A stretch of DNA of 64,000 bases from Blastococcus sp. LR1 (GCF_020166105.1 NZ_JAIUJY010000002.1:790696-854695); one strand, 5' to 3'. Numbered from the stretch's first letter, positions 25,473-33,545 are shown. Translations and numbers: made by a program. Notes: generated from the sequence alone by a model not told the origin.

Positions 25473-25491
25473 GCGGACCGCTCCGTCACAT
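25473..25491 (+). promoter_or_regulatory. Conserved 19-bp box 130 nt before surface-protein gene 1
   Basis: GCGGACCGCTCCGTCACAT is identical to 26666-26684 and lies exactly 130 nt before the GTG start in both cases, while the intervening DNA has diverged. It contains the small palindrome CGG-ACCG-CTCCG and is probably a shared regulator or sigma-factor site. Confidence 0.55.
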
Positions 25492-25602
25492 CCCGTCACG
25501 ACCCACCGGACCGAAGGGTTCCGCTGATCGTGAGCAGTTCGTGAGGACGTCAGGAAGTGGTGCACTTCACACCGCCTGTCACTGAGCCTCCGGGGGATGT
25601 CC

Positions 25603-26571
25603 GTGTCGAAGATCCTGAAATTGCCGTTCGCGCTGCTGACAGCACTGGCACTGCTGCTGCTCTGGTCGGTTCCTGCCGCTGCGGACGGAGAGGACGAGGT
25701 CACCGGAGGACTCGAGCTGCTCTGCGCCACGGACCCCGCCCCGGCGATCTGTTCGCAGGAGGGCGAGAACGACCTCGTCACCCCGGACGCCAGCGAGGAC
25801 CCGGCGCCGACGAGCCAGGCCCCGGCGCAGCCCACCGAGGGGCCGGCCGCGGTCGACCCCGGCTCCACCCCGGTCGTGAAGGCCTTCGACGCCATGAGCG
25901 TGGGCGCCCCGGGCGACGAGGTGACGCCCGCTCCCCCGACGGAGGACGAGGGCTGCCTGCCCGAGGGCGAGACCCCCGGCGAGGGCGAGACCCCCGGCGA
26001 CGGACCCATCCTGGGCGTCCTGGCGGCACCAGGGGCGGACGGGGCACCCGGGGCACCCGGCAGCATGCCCGAGCCGCCGTGCGTCCCCTCCTGCGAGGAG
26101 TTCATCGACTTCCTGGTGGCGCTGTTCAGCCCCGGCGAGCTCCCCGGTGGTGGCGAGCTCCCATTCGACAGCGAGGCCGAGTTCTTGGACCTGCCGACTC
26201 CCCTCCAGGAGTCGATCATCGGCGACTTCCTCGCGGCCTTCCCCGAACTTCCGGAGTTCGACAGCCCGGCCGAGGCCATCGGGGCCTTCTTCAAGATGTT
26301 CCTCTGCCCACTGCTCCAGGTTCCCGAGCCGCCGGCCGGGGAGAACCCGCCGCCGGGGGGCACGCCGGGCAACAACAACCCTGGCGTCCCGGCCTACACC
26401 CCGCCCCCGGTCGCTCCGCTGCAGTTCCAGCCGGTCGCGCAGTCGTTCACGCCCACCTCTGGCGGGCAGCTCGCCTACACCGGCTTCGAGATCGAGCCGT
26501 TCCTGGTGGCCGGTGCGGCCCTGATCGCACTCGGCACCCTGACGGTGATCGGCGCCGCCCGCCGGACCTGA
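25603..26571 (+). CDS. Secreted acidic Pro-rich protein with LAYTG sorting signal, paralogue 1
   Basis: Predicted cell-wall-anchored protein of 322 residues. Signal peptide: KILKLPFALLTALALLLLWS ending VPAAADG. The middle is acidic and Pro/Gly-rich with paired Cys (CATDPAPAIC, CVPSCEEF) and a short collagen-like GAPGAPG. The C-terminus QLAYTGFEIEPF, a hydrophobic stretch and the AARRT tail form a sorting signal of the LAxTG type used by class E sortases of actinobacteria. ATG 25597 is also in frame. GTG 25603 is preferred because the paralogue has ACG at the matching ATG position and a GTG at this one, with CGGGGGA upstream in both. Function unknown. Confidence 0.8.
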   Translation: MSKILKLPFALLTALALLLLWSVPAAADGEDEVTGGLELLCATDPAPAICSQEGENDLVTPDASEDPAPTSQAPAQPTEGPAAVDPGSTPVVKAFDAMSVGAPGDEVTPAPPTEDEGCLPEGETPGEGETPGDGPILGVLAAPGADGAPGAPGSMPEPPCVPSCEEFIDFLVALFSPGELPGGGELPFDSEAEFLDLPTPLQESIIGDFLAAFPELPEFDSPAEAIGAFFKMFLCPLLQVPEPPAGENPPPGGTPGNNNPGVPAYTPPPVAPLQFQPVAQSFTPTSGGQLAYTGFEIEPFLVAGAALIALGTLTVIGAARRT

Positions 26572-26584
26572 TCCGAGGGCGCCG

Positions 26585-26622
26585 TGGATGCTCCCGCCCA
26601 CTCCGGTGGGCGGGGGCATCCA
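26585..26622 (+). terminator. Strong hairpin after surface-protein gene 1
   Basis: TGGATGC-T-CCCGCCCAC pairs with its complement at 26606-26622 with one T/G pair and a 4-nt loop, directly behind the stop codon. Confidence 0.75.
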
Positions 26623-26665
26623 TGCGCGGCCTTCCGCTATCGAATTGCGCACCCCCGAACACAGA

Positions 26666-26684
26666 GCGGACCGCTCCGTCACAT
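26666..26684 (+). promoter_or_regulatory. Conserved 19-bp box 130 nt before surface-protein gene 2
   Basis: Same sequence as 25473-25491, at the same 130-nt distance to its gene. It continues here into the small inverted repeat TCAC-ATGAC-GTGA. Confidence 0.55.
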
Positions 26685-26795
26685 GACGTGATGACCCGCG
26701 GGGCGTTCTGGTTTCGTTCCGCAAGACAACCTTCGAGATCGGCTGAGCGGTGATCGACTGCTCACGACTTGTAGCCCATCCCTCGGGGGACGTCT

Positions 26796-27737
26796 GTGCC
26801 GAAGCTCGTGAGAATGCCGTTCGCCCTGCTCATCGCCCTGGCGATGCTCGTGCTCTGGTCCGGAGTCGCCTCCGCCGAGGACGAGGAGGCCAAGCCGTCG
26901 GGCACCAGCTGCGTCCTGGACTTCCTGCTCCCCGAGTGCCAGCCGGAGCGGGAGCCGGGACCGGTCCAGCCCGTGCACTCCGAGGACGAGCCGCTGAGGG
27001 CCGGCGAGGGCATCCCGGCCTTCACCGGCCCCCAGCCCCTGCCCGAGCAGGAGTTCCCCAGCACCTCCTCGACCGTCGACGCGCCGACCGACGCGCCGGC
27101 CGACGACCAGCAGCCGCCTCTCCAGCCGATGACGGGGGGCGGCACCCCGGACCTCGTGGCCGTGGGCGAATGCCTCGGTGAGGAGCTCGCGCTCCTGGTC
27201 GGGGGCCTCCAGGGCTCGCTGGACGAGGGCGCCGAGGCGCTGCTCGGCGCGATCGAGGCGGGGTTCGACCCGGCGAACATCGCCGACCTCCCGACCTTCC
27301 TCGAGGGGCTGCCGACCCTCGTCGAGACCACGGCCCCCGCCCTCGCCGCCGAGCTCACGGAGCTCCTGCACGGTGTCACGGACGGCGTCGCCGTCTGCCT
27401 CGAGGGCCTCGTGCCCGAGGCGCCGGAGCAGCCGCAGCCCGCGCCGCCGGCTGTCCAGCCGGTCGCGCAGCCCGCGGTGCACTACGCCAACTGCGACGAC
27501 GCGCGCGCCCGCGGGGCCGCTCCTGTCTACGCCGGTCAGGCCGGCTACGCCGCGCACCTCGACAACGACGGTGACGGCGTCGGCTGCGAGCAGGAGGTCG
27601 CGCTGGCGACGCACACGCCGACCGCGAGCCCGCAGCTCGCCTACACCGGCTTCGAGGTCGAGCCGTTCCTGGTGGCCGGTGCGGCACTGATCGCGCTCGG
27701 CACCCTCACGGTGATCGGCGCCGCCCGCCGGACCTGA
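26796..27737 (+). CDS. Secreted protein with Excalibur domain and LAYTG sorting signal, paralogue 2
   Basis: 313-residue paralogue of the preceding protein, sharing the signal peptide (MPFALLIALAMLVLWSGVAS) and an almost identical C-terminus (QLAYTGFEVEPF, hydrophobic helix, AARRT). Before the sorting signal, about residues 228-266, is an Excalibur domain: HYANCDDARARGAAPVYAGQ then HLDNDGDGVGCEQ, with the Asp-rich DNDGDG loop that binds calcium and a pair of Cys. The middle is helical and acidic (about 110-210). Probably anchored to the wall by sortase E and may bind calcium. GTG 26796 follows CGGGGGA. Tandem duplication with the gene at 25603, after which this copy gained, or the other lost, the Excalibur domain. 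Confidence 0.85.
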   Translation: MPKLVRMPFALLIALAMLVLWSGVASAEDEEAKPSGTSCVLDFLLPECQPEREPGPVQPVHSEDEPLRAGEGIPAFTGPQPLPEQEFPSTSSTVDAPTDAPADDQQPPLQPMTGGGTPDLVAVGECLGEELALLVGGLQGSLDEGAEALLGAIEAGFDPANIADLPTFLEGLPTLVETTAPALAAELTELLHGVTDGVAVCLEGLVPEAPEQPQPAPPAVQPVAQPAVHYANCDDARARGAAPVYAGQAGYAAHLDNDGDGVGCEQEVALATHTPTASPQLAYTGFEVEPFLVAGAALIALGTLTVIGAARRT

Positions 27738-27755
27738 CCCCGGCAGCTCGACACG

Positions 27756-27801
27756 ACGCAGGAGGCCCCTGCCCACCATGGTGGGCAGGGGCCTCCTGCG
27801 T
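27756..27801. terminator. Perfect 46-bp palindrome between convergent genes
   Basis: An uninterrupted palindrome centred between 27778 and 27779 (core GCCCACCATGGTGGGC), 23 bp per arm. It lies between the stops of the Excalibur-protein gene and the SEC-C gene and must act as a bidirectional terminator or cruciform site. Confidence 0.75.
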
Positions 27802-27812
27802 TCGAGCCGGTG

Positions 27813-28745
27813 TCAGCGAAGCGTGATCTGCCGGGACAGCAGCCCAGCCCGCGCCCGCCGCTCGTCGGCGTTCAGCGGGGTGGTGACGGTCAGCGCCTTC
27901 TCCAGGCGGGCCTGGAACTCCGTGGCGGGCCCGACCCAGTCCTCGGCCGGGGCGTCGGCCGGCAGGTCCCACACCGGGACGACGAGGCCGTGGGCCCGGA
28001 AGGCTCCGGCGTACCGGGTGCCCTCGCCGAGCAGGATCTGCTCGGCGGCGGAGAGGCGGGCCAGCGCGTCGAGCAGCTGCTCCTCCTTCTCCGGCCGCAC
28101 CCAGCGGAGGTGGGCGCGCTCGTTGCCGGGGCGCACCCAGTAGGCCGCCTCCAGCCCCTCGAGGCGCACGGTCGGCAGGATTGCCTCGTTGGCCTGCGTG
28201 AGGCCCGCCCGCGCCGCGGCACCGGGCTCGGTGCCCTCCAGCCAGAAGTCGAAGGTGTCGTGGACGACGACGTCGAGCGGGGCCGTCAGGTCGAGCACCT
28301 CCTGCAGCCGCGGGCCCGCCGAACCCGCGCCACCGATCGGGCCGGGCTCGACCGGCGCGCCCTTGGGCGCCTCGAGCGCGGCAGCGACCGCGGTCCCGAG
28401 GTCGCGGCTCACGTCGTCCGAGGAGGTCGCCAGCTGGGCGCCGACGAGGATCTCGCCGTTGGCCCGCACCAGCGCCGGGGCGCCGCCGGGGAGCACGCTG
28501 GCCAGGGTGATCTCGCGGCCGTCCGTCGTCTTCAGCGTCGCCGTCGCGGCGGGGACGAGCTCGCGCAGGGCCACCCAGTCCGCCTCGCCGGGCAGGCCCT
28601 CGAAGGGCCGGGTGACCGGCGGCGCGTAGCCCGAGCCGTGGCAGTGCTTGTAGCGGCGGCCGGAGCCGCACGGGCACGGTGCCTTCGGGTTGATGCCCTC
28701 CGTCGCTTCGGCAGCGGGGGCGGACGTTCGCTTGCGGGAAGCCAT
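27813..28745 (-). CDS. SEC-C motif protein (DUF5926-like)
   Basis: 310-residue soluble protein. The N-terminus holds a SEC-C zinc-binding motif, APCPCGSGRRYKHCHG (C-x-C-x8-C-H, about 22-38), after a basic lead-in MASRKRTSAPA. The remainder matches actinobacterial proteins known only as preprotein-translocase-SecA-like or DUF5926, with conserved ERAHLRWVRPEKEEQLLDAL. The zinc motif is the one found at the C-terminus of SecA, where it binds SecB or ribosomes; here it is detached, so a role at the ribosome or translocase is only inference. The ATG at 28745 lies 6 nt after TACGCT. Confidence 0.8.
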   Translation of the reverse strand: MASRKRTSAPAAEATEGINPKAPCPCGSGRRYKHCHGSGYAPPVTRPFEGLPGEADWVALRELVPAATATLKTTDGREITLASVLPGGAPALVRANGEILVGAQLATSSDDVSRDLGTAVAAALEAPKGAPVEPGPIGGAGSAGPRLQEVLDLTAPLDVVVHDTFDFWLEGTEPGAAARAGLTQANEAILPTVRLEGLEAAYWVRPGNERAHLRWVRPEKEEQLLDALARLSAAEQILLGEGTRYAGAFRAHGLVVPVWDLPADAPAEDWVGPATEFQARLEKALTVTTPLNADERRARAGLLSRQITLR

Positions 28746-28751
28746 GCGTGC

Positions 28752-28757
28752 AGCGTA
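28752..28757 (-). promoter_or_regulatory. Leaderless-type -10 box of the SEC-C gene
   Basis: TACGCT on the minus strand, 6 nt before ATG 28745, no ribosome binding site. Confidence 0.5.
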
Positions 28758-28789
28758 GGTGGCCCCCACGGTGGGCCGGAGCACAGCCT

Positions 28790-28795
28790 TAGTGT
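28790..28795 (+). promoter_or_regulatory. Leaderless-type -10 box of the P450 gene
   Basis: TAGTGT, 7 nt before GTG 28803, without a ribosome binding site. It lies only 33 bp from the divergent box of the SEC-C gene. Confidence 0.5.
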
Positions 28796-28802
28796 CGGCA
28801 CC

Positions 28803-29999
28803 GTGCCGCCGCTGGACCTCCACGCCCCCTCGTTCGTCGACGACCCGTATCCCGCCTTCGCCCGGGCGCGGACCGAGGGGCCGGTGCAGTGGCACGAGGA
28901 GCTGGGTCTCTGGCTCGCCTTCACGCACGGGGAGTCCAACGCCGTCCTCCGCGATCGCCGACTGGGCCGCATCTGGTCGGACAAGGAGCCGGCCGAGCGG
29001 TTCGGCAGCTTCAACCTCATCCACCGCAACGCGATCCTGGAGATGGAGCCACCGGACCACACCAGGCTGCGGCGGCTGATCAGCGCCGCCTTCGCGCGCG
29101 GGCACGTGGAGCGACTGCGCCCGTGGGTCGAGGAGCTCGCGAACTCCCTGGTCGACGAGCTGGTCGAGCGCTCCGCGGGCAGCCAGCCGGTCGACTTCCT
29201 CTGGGGCATGGCCGAGCAGCTGCCGGTCGCCGTCATCGCGGAGCTGCTCGGCGTCCCGCAGGTCGACCGCCCGCTGCTGCGCCCCTGGTCCAACGCGATC
29301 GTGAAGATGTACGAGTACGGCCGGACGCCGGTCATCGAGGAGTCAGCGGAGCGCGCGGCCGCCGAGTTCGTCGACTACCTCCGTGAGCTGGCCGCCGAGC
29401 GCCGCCAGAACCCCGGCGAGGACCTGCTGAGCCACCTGGTGAGCCTGCGCGACGCCGACGGCGACCGGCTCACCGAGGACGAGCTGGTCACCACCTGCAT
29501 CCTGCTGCTCAACGCCGGCCACGAGGCGACGGTCAACGTCACCGGCAACGGCCTGCTCGCACTGCTGGAGAACCCCGCCCAGCTGCGGCGGCTGCGCGAG
29601 GACCGCGCCCTGCTGCCGACGGCGATCGAGGAGTTCATGCGCTACGACTCCCCGCTGCAGCTGTTCGAGCGGACCGCGACGGCCGACGTCGAGATCGGCG
29701 GGGTGACCGTGGAGCGCGGGCAGAAGATCGCCGCGCTGCTCGGCTCGGCCAACCACGACCCGGCGGTGTTCGAGGCACCGGAAGCGCTCGACGTCGGCCG
29801 CGCGGACAACCCGCACATCACCTTCGGCGCCGGCATCCACTTCTGCATCGGCGCCCCGCTGGCGCGGGTGGAGCTCCAGGCTTCGTTCGGCGCGCTGCTG
29901 GACAGGACGTCGGACCTGGCGCTGGGTGCAGAGGCCGTGCGGCGTCCGGAGTTCGTCATCCGCGGCCTGTCGGAGCTGCCCGTCGTCCTCACCGCCTGA
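28803..29999 (+). CDS. Cytochrome P450
   Basis: 398-residue soluble class I P450, a heme monooxygenase needing ferredoxin and reductase from elsewhere. The I-helix oxygen-activation motif reads LLNAGHEATVN (A-G-x-E/H-x-T), the K-helix region contains IEEFMRYDSPLQLFERTA, and the heme loop FGAGIHFCIGAPLAR places the thiolate ligand at Cys348. Overall similar to CYP107/CYP105-like bacterial hydroxylases of lipids or macrolides. No biosynthetic cluster surrounds it, so the substrate is unknown. GTG 28803 was selected from the TAGTGT spacing; homology (PPLDLHAPSFVDDPYPAFAR) begins right there. Confidence 0.92.
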   Translation: MPPLDLHAPSFVDDPYPAFARARTEGPVQWHEELGLWLAFTHGESNAVLRDRRLGRIWSDKEPAERFGSFNLIHRNAILEMEPPDHTRLRRLISAAFARGHVERLRPWVEELANSLVDELVERSAGSQPVDFLWGMAEQLPVAVIAELLGVPQVDRPLLRPWSNAIVKMYEYGRTPVIEESAERAAAEFVDYLRELAAERRQNPGEDLLSHLVSLRDADGDRLTEDELVTTCILLLNAGHEATVNVTGNGLLALLENPAQLRRLREDRALLPTAIEEFMRYDSPLQLFERTATADVEIGGVTVERGQKIAALLGSANHDPAVFEAPEALDVGRADNPHITFGAGIHFCIGAPLARVELQASFGALLDRTSDLALGAEAVRRPEFVIRGLSELPVVLTA

Positions 30000-30014
30000 G
30001 CCGGGATCCCGATC

Positions 30015-30027
30015 GTTACGGAACCGA
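30015..30027 (+). promoter_or_regulatory. 13-mer shared with the upstream region at 10589
   Basis: GTTACGGAACCGA, identical to 10589-10601 and 74 nt before the SigE-like start. GGAACC could be an ECF-type -35 for autoregulation. Confidence 0.3.
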
Positions 30028-30101
30028 GACGTAGCGGACTGGGGTCACCGCGGGGTGCCGATACGTCTTTCCAGATGTAGGCACGGCATCGGGGGGGGCG
30101 A

Positions 30102-30614
30102 GTGGCGCAGCGCGACGACGGCGAATTCACCGAGTTCGTCGAGCAGCACAGCCCCGGGCTCCTCCGGACCGCCTGCCTGCTGACCGGCGACCGGCACCGC
30201 GGCGAGGACCTGGTGCAGACGGCACTGGCACGCGCCTACGCGCAGTGGCCGAAGGTGCGAGGGGCCGAGAACCGGCCGGCCTACGTCCGCCGGCTGATGG
30301 TGAACAGTCACCTGAGCTGGCTGCGCCGGCTCTCCAGCACGGAGAGCGTCATCGAGTCGCTGCCCGAACGCGTCGACGGCGCCGACCTGCAGAGCCGGCA
30401 CGCCGAGGCCGACGAGCTCCGCACCGCGCTCGCCCACCTGTCGCCGCGGATGCGCACCGCCGTCGTCCTCCGGTACTTCGACGACCTCAGCGAGGCGGAG
30501 ACCGCGCGGCTGATGAGCTGCTCGACCAGCACCGTGAACAACCACGTCACCCGCGGTCTCGCCGTCCTCCGCACCGTACTGAAGCCCGCTCCGGCCCCGG
30601 AGGCGTCGTCGTGA
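30102..30614 (+). CDS. SigE-family ECF RNA polymerase sigma factor
   Basis: 170-residue sigma-70 factor of the actinobacterial SigE/sigma-24 class. Region 2 (about 10-75) contains GEDLVQTALARAYAQWPKV (core binding and -10 recognition). Region 4 (about 105-155) has LSPRMRTAVVLRYFDDLSEA and the helix-turn-helix LMSCSTSTVNNHVTRGL. GTG 30102 follows a G-rich run (GGGGGGGGCGA). The following gene overlaps by 4 nt (GTGA) and encodes a single-pass membrane protein, in the position normally held by an anti-sigma factor or sensor. Confidence 0.9.
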   Translation: MAQRDDGEFTEFVEQHSPGLLRTACLLTGDRHRGEDLVQTALARAYAQWPKVRGAENRPAYVRRLMVNSHLSWLRRLSSTESVIESLPERVDGADLQSRHAEADELRTALAHLSPRMRTAVVLRYFDDLSEAETARLMSCSTSTVNNHVTRGLAVLRTVLKPAPAPEASS

Positions 30615-31540
30615 CCCATCTCGAGCAGGAACTTCCCGCCCGGCTGCACGATCTCGCCGACGACCTCGTCGGCCGGGGCGGCACGATCTCGGTGCCCGAC
30701 GTGGTGGCCCGGCACCGACAGCGCCGCCGCGCCCGCGCCGGGCTGATGGCGACGGTCGCCGCGGTGGTGGCGGTCGCCGTCGGCATCCCGGTCGCCGCCG
30801 GCTCGCTCTCCTCCGCTCCCAGCGCCCCCGCCGCCCCTGCCCCGGCGACGTCCGATCCACGAGAGGACGCCGAACGGGCGGCCGCGGAGGCCCGCGCAGA
30901 GCTCGAGGCGGCCCGACGGGCAGCCGAGGCGTCTGCCGCGGCATCCCGGCCCGACCCCGCACACGAAGCGGAGTTGCGCCAGGTCGCCGCCGGACTCCCG
31001 GCCCTGAGCCTGAGCTCGCCGGCGCTGTGGGACCAGTGGCTGCCCGAGGGGAAGCCGTACCCGGGTGCCGACGCGGCCGACGACATGTCCACCTGCCCCG
31101 TGCTCTCGGCCCGGCTGGAGACGGTCACCGGTCAGCAGATGAGCTACTGGACCGGCACCCTGCCCAACGGGCCCGGCGGGTGCACCTGGGTGGAGACCCC
31201 GCTGTCCGGTCAGGACAACATCTACGACTACTTCATCAGCGTCGGGTTCCTGGCCGACGGGACGACGGTCGAGGACTTCCGGATGCAGCGTGAGGGGCCC
31301 GGGCAGGGCACCCACTTCTGTCCGGCCGTCGACGTCCCCTGGGTCGCGGACGGCGCCCTTCTCGTCCGGTGCTCGACCTTCCACGAGACGAGGGACACCA
31401 GCTACACGCTCGTCCTGCCCGATACCCGTCTCGACGACGGGATCTGGATTCTCAGCGTGTCGTCGGAGGACACCACGCCGGTCCGGCCTGCCGAGATCCT
31501 CCCGGTGCTCGTGGACGGCGTCGTCGCGACGTTCGGCTGA
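30611..31540 (+). CDS. Single-pass membrane protein co-transcribed with the SigE-like sigma factor
   Basis: 309 residues: cytoplasmic N-terminus (1-45, MTHLEQELPARLHDLADDLV), one transmembrane helix (about 47-67, LMATVAAVVAVAVGIPVAAG), an extracytoplasmic Ala/Glu coiled coil (about 80-120, ERAAAEARAELEAARRAAEA) and a globular domain with four Cys (CPVLS, GGCTW, FCPAV, VRCST), possibly two disulfides. It has no zinc-binding anti-sigma motif. By position it should control or report to the sigma factor; SigE-class operons often carry such proteins of unknown function. The start is the GTG overlapping the sigma stop. Confidence 0.75.
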   Translation: MTHLEQELPARLHDLADDLVGRGGTISVPDVVARHRQRRRARAGLMATVAAVVAVAVGIPVAAGSLSSAPSAPAAPAPATSDPREDAERAAAEARAELEAARRAAEASAAASRPDPAHEAELRQVAAGLPALSLSSPALWDQWLPEGKPYPGADAADDMSTCPVLSARLETVTGQQMSYWTGTLPNGPGGCTWVETPLSGQDNIYDYFISVGFLADGTTVEDFRMQREGPGQGTHFCPAVDVPWVADGALLVRCSTFHETRDTSYTLVLPDTRLDDGIWILSVSSEDTTPVRPAEILPVLVDGVVATFG

Positions 31541-31590
31541 GCAGGCGCCTACCGGTGGAAGGTGAGCGGCGTCACTGGCACGATGCGGCC

Positions 31591-33207
31591 ATGCGCGGCT
31601 TGATGCAGGACTTCCCCCTCACGATCGACGCGATCTTCCGCCACGTGGAGCAGCACTACGGCGACGGGACGATCGTCACCAACAACCCCGGCGGCGTCAC
31701 CCGCGCCACCTACGCGGAGTGGGCCGAGCGCACCCGCAAGCTCGGCGGCGTCCTCGACACCCTCGGCATCAGCGCCGACGGCCGGGTGGGCACGTTCGGC
31801 TGGAACAGCCAGCGCCACCTGGAGCTCTACTTCGCCGCGCCCTGCACCGGGCGGGTGCTGCACACGCTCAACGTGCGCCTGTTCCCCGAGCAGCTCACCT
31901 ACATCGCCAACCACGCGGAGGACGAGGTCATCTTCGTCGACCGCAGCGTCCTGCCGCTCCTGTGGCCGCTGATCGACACCATGACGACGGTCAAGCAGGT
32001 CGTGGTCATGGACGACGGCACCGACAACGAGATCCCCGACGACGCCCGGATCCTCGACTACGAGACGCTGCTGGCCGAGGCGCAGCCGGTGGAGTTCCAC
32101 GTCGAGGACGAGTACCGCGCCGCCTCGATGTGCTACACGAGCGGCACCACCGGGAACCCGAAGGGCGTCGTCTACTCGCACCGCTCGACGTTCCTGCACA
32201 CGATGGGCGTGATGGCCCCGAACGCCTTCGGCCTGGGCATCAACGACGTCGCCATGCCGGTCGTGCCGATGTTCCACGCCAACGCCTGGGGCATCGCACA
32301 GGCCGGGCCCGCAGCCGGTGCCTCGCTGGTCATGCCCGGTGCGCTGATGCAGCCCGAGGCGATCGCCAAGCTGATCCTCGACGAGGGCGTCACCTTCACC
32401 GCCGGTGTCCCGACCATCTGGCAGGGCGTGCTCCCCCACCTGGCCGGCAAGCCGCACAAGCTGCGGGACATCGGCTGCGGCGGCTCCGCGGTGCCCAAGG
32501 CGCTGAGCGAGGCCTACCGCGAGCAGGTCGGCATCCCGATCCTGCAGGCGTGGGGCATGACCGAGACCCACCCGGTCGCCTCCTCGGGCGTGCTGCCCAA
32601 GAGGTACCAGGACGCCGACGACGAGACGAAGGCCACCCAGCGCGCCCGCGCCGGCATCCCGTTCCTCGGCGTCGAGGCCCGGATCGTGGACTCCGAGACG
32701 CTGGAGCCGCAGGCCTGGGACGACAAGGCCACCGGCGAGCTGCAGGTGCGCGGCCCGTGGTGCGCCCAGGACTACTACAACCCCGACGCCGGCGTGGAGC
32801 TCACCACGGCCGACGGCTGGATGAAGACCGGCGACGTCGCCGCGATGGACGCCTACGGCTCGATCCGCATCGCCGACCGCACCAAGGACCTGATCAAGTC
32901 CGGCGGCGAGTGGATCAGCTCGGTCGACCTGGAGAACGCGATCATGAGCCACCCGAAGGTGAAGGAGGCCGCGGTCGTCGGCATCGCGCACCCGAAGTGG
33001 GACGAGCGCCCGCTGGCCTGCGTCGTCCTCCGCGAGGGCGAGACGGCGACGCAGGAGGACATCCTCGAGCACCTCAAGCCGCTGATCGCCAAGTGGTGGA
33101 TGCCCGACGCCGTCGAGTTCATCGACGAGGTGCCCAAGACCAGCGTCGGCAAGTTCTCGAAGAAGGACCTCCGCGCGAAGTTCGCGGAGTACCAGCTCCC
33201 GAGCTAG
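31591..33207 (+). CDS. Fatty-acid/acyl-CoA ligase (ANL superfamily)
   Basis: 538-residue AMP-forming ligase activating a carboxylic acid to its CoA thioester. P-loop A3 motif YTSGTTGNPKGVVYSHR (about 183-199), A5 GWGMTE-like QAWGMTETHP, A7 WMKTGDVAAMDAYGSIRIAD with RTKDLIKSGGEWIS (A8 hinge) and the catalytic Lys in KTSVGKFSKKDLR near the C-terminus are all intact. It resembles medium- or long-chain FadD enzymes. ATG 31591 lies 6 nt after CACGAT, a relaxed leaderless-type box; ATG 31603 is an alternative. Its stop shares CTAG with the convergent rhodanese gene. Confidence 0.92.
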   Translation: MRGLMQDFPLTIDAIFRHVEQHYGDGTIVTNNPGGVTRATYAEWAERTRKLGGVLDTLGISADGRVGTFGWNSQRHLELYFAAPCTGRVLHTLNVRLFPEQLTYIANHAEDEVIFVDRSVLPLLWPLIDTMTTVKQVVVMDDGTDNEIPDDARILDYETLLAEAQPVEFHVEDEYRAASMCYTSGTTGNPKGVVYSHRSTFLHTMGVMAPNAFGLGINDVAMPVVPMFHANAWGIAQAGPAAGASLVMPGALMQPEAIAKLILDEGVTFTAGVPTIWQGVLPHLAGKPHKLRDIGCGGSAVPKALSEAYREQVGIPILQAWGMTETHPVASSGVLPKRYQDADDETKATQRARAGIPFLGVEARIVDSETLEPQAWDDKATGELQVRGPWCAQDYYNPDAGVELTTADGWMKTGDVAAMDAYGSIRIADRTKDLIKSGGEWISSVDLENAIMSHPKVKEAAVVGIAHPKWDERPLACVVLREGETATQEDILEHLKPLIAKWWMPDAVEFIDEVPKTSVGKFSKKDLRAKFAEYQLPS

Positions 33208-33545
33208 CGCACGAAGGGCGGCTGGCCGGTCTCGCTCACCATCGGCCGGCCGGCCGCCTCCCACGCGCCCATGCCGTCGCCGACGTTCACCGTGTCGAAG
33301 CCGTTCTGGTTCAGCCACGCGGCCACCCGCGCGGACCGGCCACCGCTGCGGCAGACCACGTAGAGCGGGTCGCCCTCGGGCAGCTCGTCGAGCTTCGCCG
33401 GGACGTCGCCCATCGAGATGTGTGTCGCGCCCTCGATGTGGCCGTGCACCCATTCGTCGTCCTCGCGCACGTCGAGGACGACGGCGTCCTGAGGCAGTTC
33501 GGCGGCGGACACGGTGGGGATCTGGTGCGGCATCACGCCGTCCAT
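33204..33545 (-). CDS. Single-domain rhodanese
   Basis: 113-residue rhodanese-fold sulfur transferase. The active-site loop VVCRSGGRS carries nucleophile Cys65; WVHGHIEGATHISMG and the closing NVGDGMGAWEAAGRPM are the standard motifs. It probably moves sulfane sulfur or acts in thiol detoxification. The stop overlaps that of the acyl-CoA ligase in the palindrome CTAG. Confidence 0.92.
   Translation of the reverse strand: MDGVMPHQIPTVSAAELPQDAVVLDVREDDEWVHGHIEGATHISMGDVPAKLDELPEGDPLYVVCRSGGRSARVAAWLNQNGFDTVNVGDGMGAWEAAGRPMVSETGQPPFVR

Noticed and set aside
24173..25489. 438-codon minus-strand frame opposite arginine deiminase
   Set aside because: Low-complexity His/Arg/Gly sequence with no motif; the deiminase frame has all catalytic residues.
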